The notes under the pieces are model-generated. The model did no database searches. It was not told the origin of the DNA and saw only the letters and a list, made by a program, of their open reading frames with translations. DNA of 25,134 bases, taken from positions 1 through 25,134 of the forward strand of contig JADNRV010000552.1 in assembly GCA_015499995.1 (NCBI GenBank). Direction: 5' to 3'. A program made the position numbers and the translations under genes. The stretch is from Flammula alnicola. Lineage: Eukaryota > Basidiomycota > Agaricomycetes > Agaricales > Strophariaceae. Below are positions 20,424 through 25,134 of the stretch, in pieces (position 1 is the first letter of the stretch; each line of letters opens with the position of its first letter).

Positions 20424-23331
20424 CTACGACTTGAAGTTGAGTAGCTTGCCCGCCTCTGCCCTCACGCGCGGGTCCCAATGCTGCGTGTGCAACGCGTGCA
20501 ACTCCCAAAACGACGATTCGAACGGATGGCACAGTTGGGGGTCGTCCACATCGGGACGGTACACGCCGTTGAATATCCGATCCTCCGTCGATAGCATGGC
20601 TTCGAGTTTCGGGTCCTTGGCAACCAGACTGCTGACAAAGTCCAGCGCACGCAGGGCGGCGGGGGAAGGCCAGTGTAGCGATGTCATTAGGAGTCGCTTC
20701 CCGAATGCGGCAGAGCGCCACGGCGGCGCGCTCGTACCAAATGTCCGGGAAAAGAAGATCAGATTCAGCGCTCGGAATAGGATGTCAGTTACGGTTGCTG
20801 AAAGGGAGGAGGAGGATTGCGATGGGTGGTCCGGACCGGTTGTCCCTGATGTTGATGGTGGTGATACTGAGGAGTGGGCGTCGATCTCTGACGAGAAACT
20901 GAGCGGCAGCAGCATGGCATACAGCCGCTTTATGAAATCGCTCAAGTCCATATTCAGCGCTTCACCTGTGGGAAACAAAAACCCCATAACACCATGAAGA
21001 AAGAAGATCAGTCAGCATGTGTTTGTTTAATAGAGTTGACAAAAAATAGATAGAGGAAAATTTTGAGTGACCTTGTCCTGATAGAAGCTCGAAGGCTGTA
21101 ACAATGCACATGAGTTGGCGTGCAATAGCCTGGTGGAACGCGCTCGCCGACCCCGTTGTTGATTCTAGATCGGCAGCACTTTCGGAGGCGAATTCTTCCT
21201 CCATCGCGATGAGATCTTTCAAAACATTCATGAGATCTTTGAAAAAGTCAATGTTGACCAAGTGAGCAAATCGCGAGATGCCGGAAAGCGCAGCAGGCAG
21301 GAGAGGCGTAGGAGTGGGGTTCTTGAGAATACGAAAGTACAACGCGAAAAGAAGCTTCAACGTCTCAGTTTGCTAAAATTTGATGTCAGTTGTAGCCTAG
21401 TCAACGATTGGAATAGGAGAAATTAAGTGCTTACAATTGTCTTGCGTTCTTCTTTATCAACCTCTGCACCCGCTTCGCGAAGTTCTTTGTCGATCTCTTT
21501 TTGTTCCTTGTGAGCTTTTTTAGCCTTTTTGCTGAGATGAACTTGGTCTGGTTTCTTGGCTTTCATGTGCCGTGGTTGTCTCTGTTGTCTTTGTTCGGGT
21601 TTGTCTGCATGGGTACTGGATGCTCGGACGCCCAGCTCCGTCCTTAGTCGTAGATGCAACAGACACGAAAGAACGTTTGGATGGACTTTGAAATGACGTT
21701 CTCGTACCATCCTATTTATTAGCCGTACAATCTCCAAGGATGCTTCACCGGTGAGGTCTGCGCGAAAGACATCGACCAGGCTTTTGAAACATAATTCAGA
21801 TGTCTGTAATGGGTTAGTGAAGCTGAATGTTTGACGAGCAGATCTACATGCCTTGTCCCAAGATTTTTTGCTTAGACGAGTAACAACACATGTCATGAGG
21901 TTAACGCGGAAATTGAAATGTGTGACCTCCGTCAACAATGTACACATGCAATGCAGAGCAATATCTGCAAGCTCGCCGCGGGCTAAGTAGGATGTGAGTA
22001 TTAGCAAAGATACAGAGAATGCGCAGGACGGACATTTCAACTCCTTCTCCAATAGTCGAAGGTGGGATTGATAAACCGTAACCAGTCCCTGTTCCCAATC
22101 ACGCGTTCGCGCAACAATTTGGCTGACCTTTTCGGCCTTTTCAGCTTCTGTCAGCGCACGAATGCGGTACCCTGGAATGATATCCTTAAAGATAGCCAGC
22201 TGAGATAGAACAGCTAGTTTTCGAATGATGGGATCGTTGGGGACGGGCTCAGGGTTTGCCGGCGTTGTCACGGTTTGTAATGCAAATGTATGCAATCGTC
22301 TGAGGAGGCCAAGCTAAATAAAAAACGGCTTGAGCAACGAAAGGTAGAGGTCAAAAATACGCGCATAGCTCACACTGTTTTCAGGGTCTGCCAATATATC
22401 CTGACAGATCGTAGCTATCTGTTCCTTCGCCATTTCAACCCTCGCCTTTCGCGATTTGGTTTGGAGGACGTCAACAACAGCAGGTCGGCCGAAACGAGCT
22501 CCAGTCGCAACATCCTCTACTCTTCGTGGCGCCTCTTCTTCCTCTTCAGATTCACTATCCTCGGGTTCCTCTGCATCTTCACGTCTCCGTGTCTTTGTAG
22601 CTGTAGTCATAGGTTTGGTTCCTGTTTGCAAAATCTTTCCGTTCGCTAGCTTGATGGGTAACCGTTGTACTTCGGTGGGTTCACTTGAATCAGCCCGTTG
22701 CTTTCGAGGAATCGTTTCGTAAGGCATCTCTTTGTCAGAATCGTCTGAGGCGTCTGAGAAAGCATCGTCATCAGAGAAGTCTTCATCGCCGGACATATCC
22801 ATAGCATCGTCTTCCATATTTGAGCTCCATGAGTCCTCGTCCTCGTCGTGCGAGTCAATTGAGGGCAAATCGTCGTGTACTTCCGTTTTGCGCACTGGCT
22901 TCGTTAGCTCGTGCAATCTCTGCATTTCCTTTTTGCTCCTGTTTAAACACATAAAAAATAAAACAAGATGATGTATGGAAAGCCACTCACTGCATAATCC
23001 CATTGCGATCCAATCTATTCAAGAAGCTGGCGGCCCCACCGAATTCTTCGAGGACGGCGATGTCCTGATCAGAGACTTCGACATCGACATCGTCAAAGTC
23101 GGGTATTGGGATTTTCCCTCGATCAGCCAACTTCTCCTTCTTTGGCTCTTTATCCTTGCCCTTGCCCTTGGAGGTCTTCACATTTTTTTGCTTCCCATCG
23201 TTTAGCTTGCGCTTTTTGGAAGATGTCTATTTTTATGATGGTTTACATGAATTTTTGGAGCATTTTCAGAGAAGAAGCAACTCAACTTGAGACGAAGGTG
23301 CAGTCCTTTTGCCTTTGAGATTGCTCGCCAT
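20424..23331 (-). CDS. NOC3: Nucleolar complex protein Noc3 (60S pre-ribosome / replication licensing)
   Basis: Seven exons (23331-23287, 23226-22991, 22938-22374, 22313-21852, 21803-21435, 21372-21072, 20965-20424) give 839 aa. Noc3 pairs with Noc2 to move pre-60S particles from the nucleolus, and in yeast also helps MCM loading. The N-terminus has Lys-rich stretches, then an acidic region (DDDAFSDASDDSD). The NOC3 domain starts with ENSLGLLRRLHTFALQ and continues with IRKLAVLSQLAIFKDIIPGY. A second part has LLTEVTHFNFRVNLM and ASLEIVRLINRMVRERHF, then a Lys/Glu-rich helix. The C-terminal CBF/Mak21-type domain begins around TLKLLFALYFRILKN and ends the protein. Intron 4 (21851-21804, 48 bp) is GC-AG and stop-free. 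The start is supported by the Lys-rich nuclear signal directly after it. Identity is strong; intron 4 is the least certain junction. Confidence 0.9.
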
Positions 23332-23714
23332 GGCGAGTTAACGAAGGGAATGTTGAGAGAGTTGTTGGCTCGAGACCCGGTTGAAAGGTATTTAACTTTT
23401 CGCGTTCCAAAAGGGGAAAGGTTGACGTTCAAGTAGTTGTTCAGCGCCATTGGCGGCAAACATTCCCTGACCTTGCACGCGAAGTTGGTGCATTGGTTGG
23501 TGCGCTGCCGGTTTAGCTTCAACCAACCTCCAGACTCCAGAGCAGGGCCACTTTCCAAGCACATCCACTGCCTGGTCAGGCCCCGCTCAATTCTAGGAAC
23601 AAAACCCCTGCCATTCCCCTAAATACCCGGTCGCGATCATCGAAAGTCGCAAACTCACCATCACCTGATACGCCTGACGATTTAGTAGGAAAGAACGCGC
23701 CACCTTGACGCGCC
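23332..23714. promoter_or_regulatory. Divergent promoter, NOC3 / APC5-like gene
   Basis: 383 bp separate the two starts. Two CCAAT boxes on the minus strand (23449-23453 and 23492-23496) lie about 118 and 161 bp upstream of the NOC3 start, a usual spacing. No strong TATA box was seen for either gene. The APC5-like side is retained even though its coding region is damaged. Confidence 0.5.
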
Positions 23715-25134
23715 ATGGACGAGCCGCCGCCGCCCGCAGATCACATCTTGCGCCCTCACCATATTGCTTTGTTGACCATCCTCATGATGGCCTTCAAGGA
23801 CCTCGAAATTAAGAAGTTTCCTGCACCTTTGCGTACATATTCATCGTGTTCTATTAAATGAGATCGCTGAGGTGTGTATTCAACTGAGTGCTCTTAAAAG
23901 GAGGTTCACCTATGGGCAGGTTGCGCAACCTAAATCACACGCAGAATTATATCCGAGATAACCTCAGGCCCTAGCGCTGATGCAGAGGAATGTTCCGAAT
24001 TCAAGATCGCAATTAAAAGTATTGTAAGTCATGAACTTCTAAAATCAAGCCAACAACAACCTGATGTAACTCCAGCACGACGACATCAATAAATTAGACA
24101 AGATGGCGAATTTCCTTGGGAGTTAGTGCGTTGGATGCTGTCTCGGCTGGCACTAATTTTCATTTCAAGATCTCCCTTGCCTCTTCATGACCAAGAACGC
24201 GGACGTAAGCCACTCATATACATAATTTATGGATTCTTACATCGTTAACGCTACTTCAAAGGAAAGTCCTAGATTTGTAAGTTATCATCTTGGATCGAAA
24301 CGTCGTCTAATCAAGTGTCTAGCTTCGCCGTTCAGTATTTGGATTCTTTTGCCGCAGGTGTTATCTTACTTTTTCCAAACTGTCTTTTGCCGGACTTGAT
24401 AGGCTGTGTCAAGATTATGCAGCTTGGTGTTCTGGAAATTCCTCTGCTGGCTATGGAATTATTCAAAAGGATGAACTCAGCAGTCAGTCCTTTCTAAACG
24501 ATTTCCTTTTTCGTCGGCTGACTGCTTTCCAAGATGATCTGCTCCTTTTCAAGACACATGCTGACAGGAGAAATTGGGCGCAACCACTGTACTATGAAGC
24601 GTACATCTCTTCCTTGAAATATCTGTGCAATTTCTAAACCGCCCGCAGATGGGAAAAGGGACAGGTCGTTGGAGATGAAAATCTTGCCATAGAGAATCTA
24701 CGTAGATTCTTCGAGCAACGTTTCCATGAGAGTAACGATTCGTGAGTCTTTTATTCTCTGCAGACCTCTTTTTTTTTTGAACTCGCTTTATAGTGGCTTT
24801 CGACCGCATGCCTTGCTCAACTTGGTTCGCATGCATTATATCGAAGGGGAATATGTCGCAGCAGCAAGGTGAGACTCTTTAGCTATTGACTTTCATGCAA
24901 TGTAATAAGACCTGTATTAGCTGTTAACGGAGGCCATTAACGCCGCGAGGACAAGTGGTGACAGAATTACCCTACATCACTGTACAAGGTTTGCGGTAGC
25001 ACTCGAATCCTTTCATTGGCTGATGGTCTTCTTGTAGCATCTTGCATCGACTTCCTTCTGAAATTCCAGGACAAAAAACCCATTCTTCACGAGATTCAGC
25101 CTGACATCCATCCTCTTGAAGTTCTTTTCGACGT
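23715..25134 (+). pseudogene. APC5: APC5-like (anaphase-promoting complex subunit 5), apparently degenerate, cut by window edge
   Basis: Nine exons can be traced: 23715-23871, 23920-24023, 24076-24121, 24170-24204, 24262-24276, 24323-24741, 24794-24868, 24921-24988, 25038-25134. Recognisable APC5 stretches are LRRSVFGFFCRRCYLTFSKL, then RRLTAFQDDLLL, THADRRNWAQPLYYEAY, then ALLNLVRMHYIEGEY (the TPR-like APC5 motif) and SILHRLPSEIPGQK. Intact APC5 is a scaffold subunit of the ubiquitin ligase that drives anaphase. The reading frame is broken by an apparent extra base near 23840, a missing base near 23947-23949, a TAA at 24635-24637 where the family has a sense codon (probably Gln), a missing base at the exon 7/8 junction (24868/24921), and an extra A in the run 25073-25078. 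Splice sites are otherwise good. Either this is a decaying copy or the sequence is locally inaccurate; sequence beyond the edge is needed. Confidence 0.75.

Noticed and set aside
23771..23816. A 43- or 46-bp intron in the first APC5-like exon that would avoid the first frameshift
   Set aside because: The frame can be repaired this way, but the donor (gttgac) is weak and the removed part (TILMMAFKDLE) matches the expected N-terminal helix of APC5. It would not explain the other four lesions.

Overview
The window is nuclear DNA of a filamentous fungus, most likely a mushroom-forming basidiomycete (Agaricomycete). The signs are dense genes on both strands, about 50 short introns (mostly 43-76 bp, often with a CTAAC/CTNAC-like branch site), very small exons, and protein families typical of that group. 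I placed splice junctions by hand from reading-frame continuity, GT/GC-AG signals and remembered family consensus. No search or alignment was run.

Layout from left to right: the probable C-terminal tail of a + strand gene (1-56); beta-adaptin of the AP-1 type (344-2998, -); a nucleolar NEPRO/Rmp1-family protein (3180-4368, +), divergent from the adaptin across 181 bp; a secreted, probably GPI-anchored cupredoxin with a Met/Ser-rich repeat region (4791-6423, -); an Mso1-like Sec1-binding exocytosis factor (7428-8468, -); mitochondrial sulfide:quinone oxidoreductase (8859-10663, +); the inner-nuclear-membrane protein Src1/Heh (10987-13751, +); a 1.7 kb stretch with no recognisable gene; ESCRT-I subunit Vps23/TSG101 (15482-17590, -), divergent from a TEA-domain transcription factor (18132-19899, +); ribosome-biogenesis factor Noc3 (20424-23331, -); and an APC5-like gene (23715 to the right edge, +).

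The genes do not form a pathway or cluster. They are mostly conserved housekeeping genes: vesicle traffic (adaptin, Mso1, Vps23), the nucleolus (NEPRO/Rmp1, Noc3), the nuclear envelope (Src1), mitochondrial sulfide oxidation (SQR) and cell-cycle control (APC5). The cupredoxin and the TEA factor are the more lineage-specific pieces.

The most notable observation is that the APC5-like gene carries five apparent lesions (four frame breaks and one nonsense codon) in about 1.0 kb of coding sequence, while the nine complete genes, about 14.9 kb of coding sequence, show none. Other points of interest are 8-nt and 9-nt microexons, two GC-AG introns, a Met-rich minisatellite-encoded region in front of an intact type-1 copper site, and a C-terminal region of the TEA factor that resembles the YAP-binding domain of animal TEADs. 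I saw no mobile element, CRISPR array, rRNA or convincing tRNA, and no clearly new multi-gene system.
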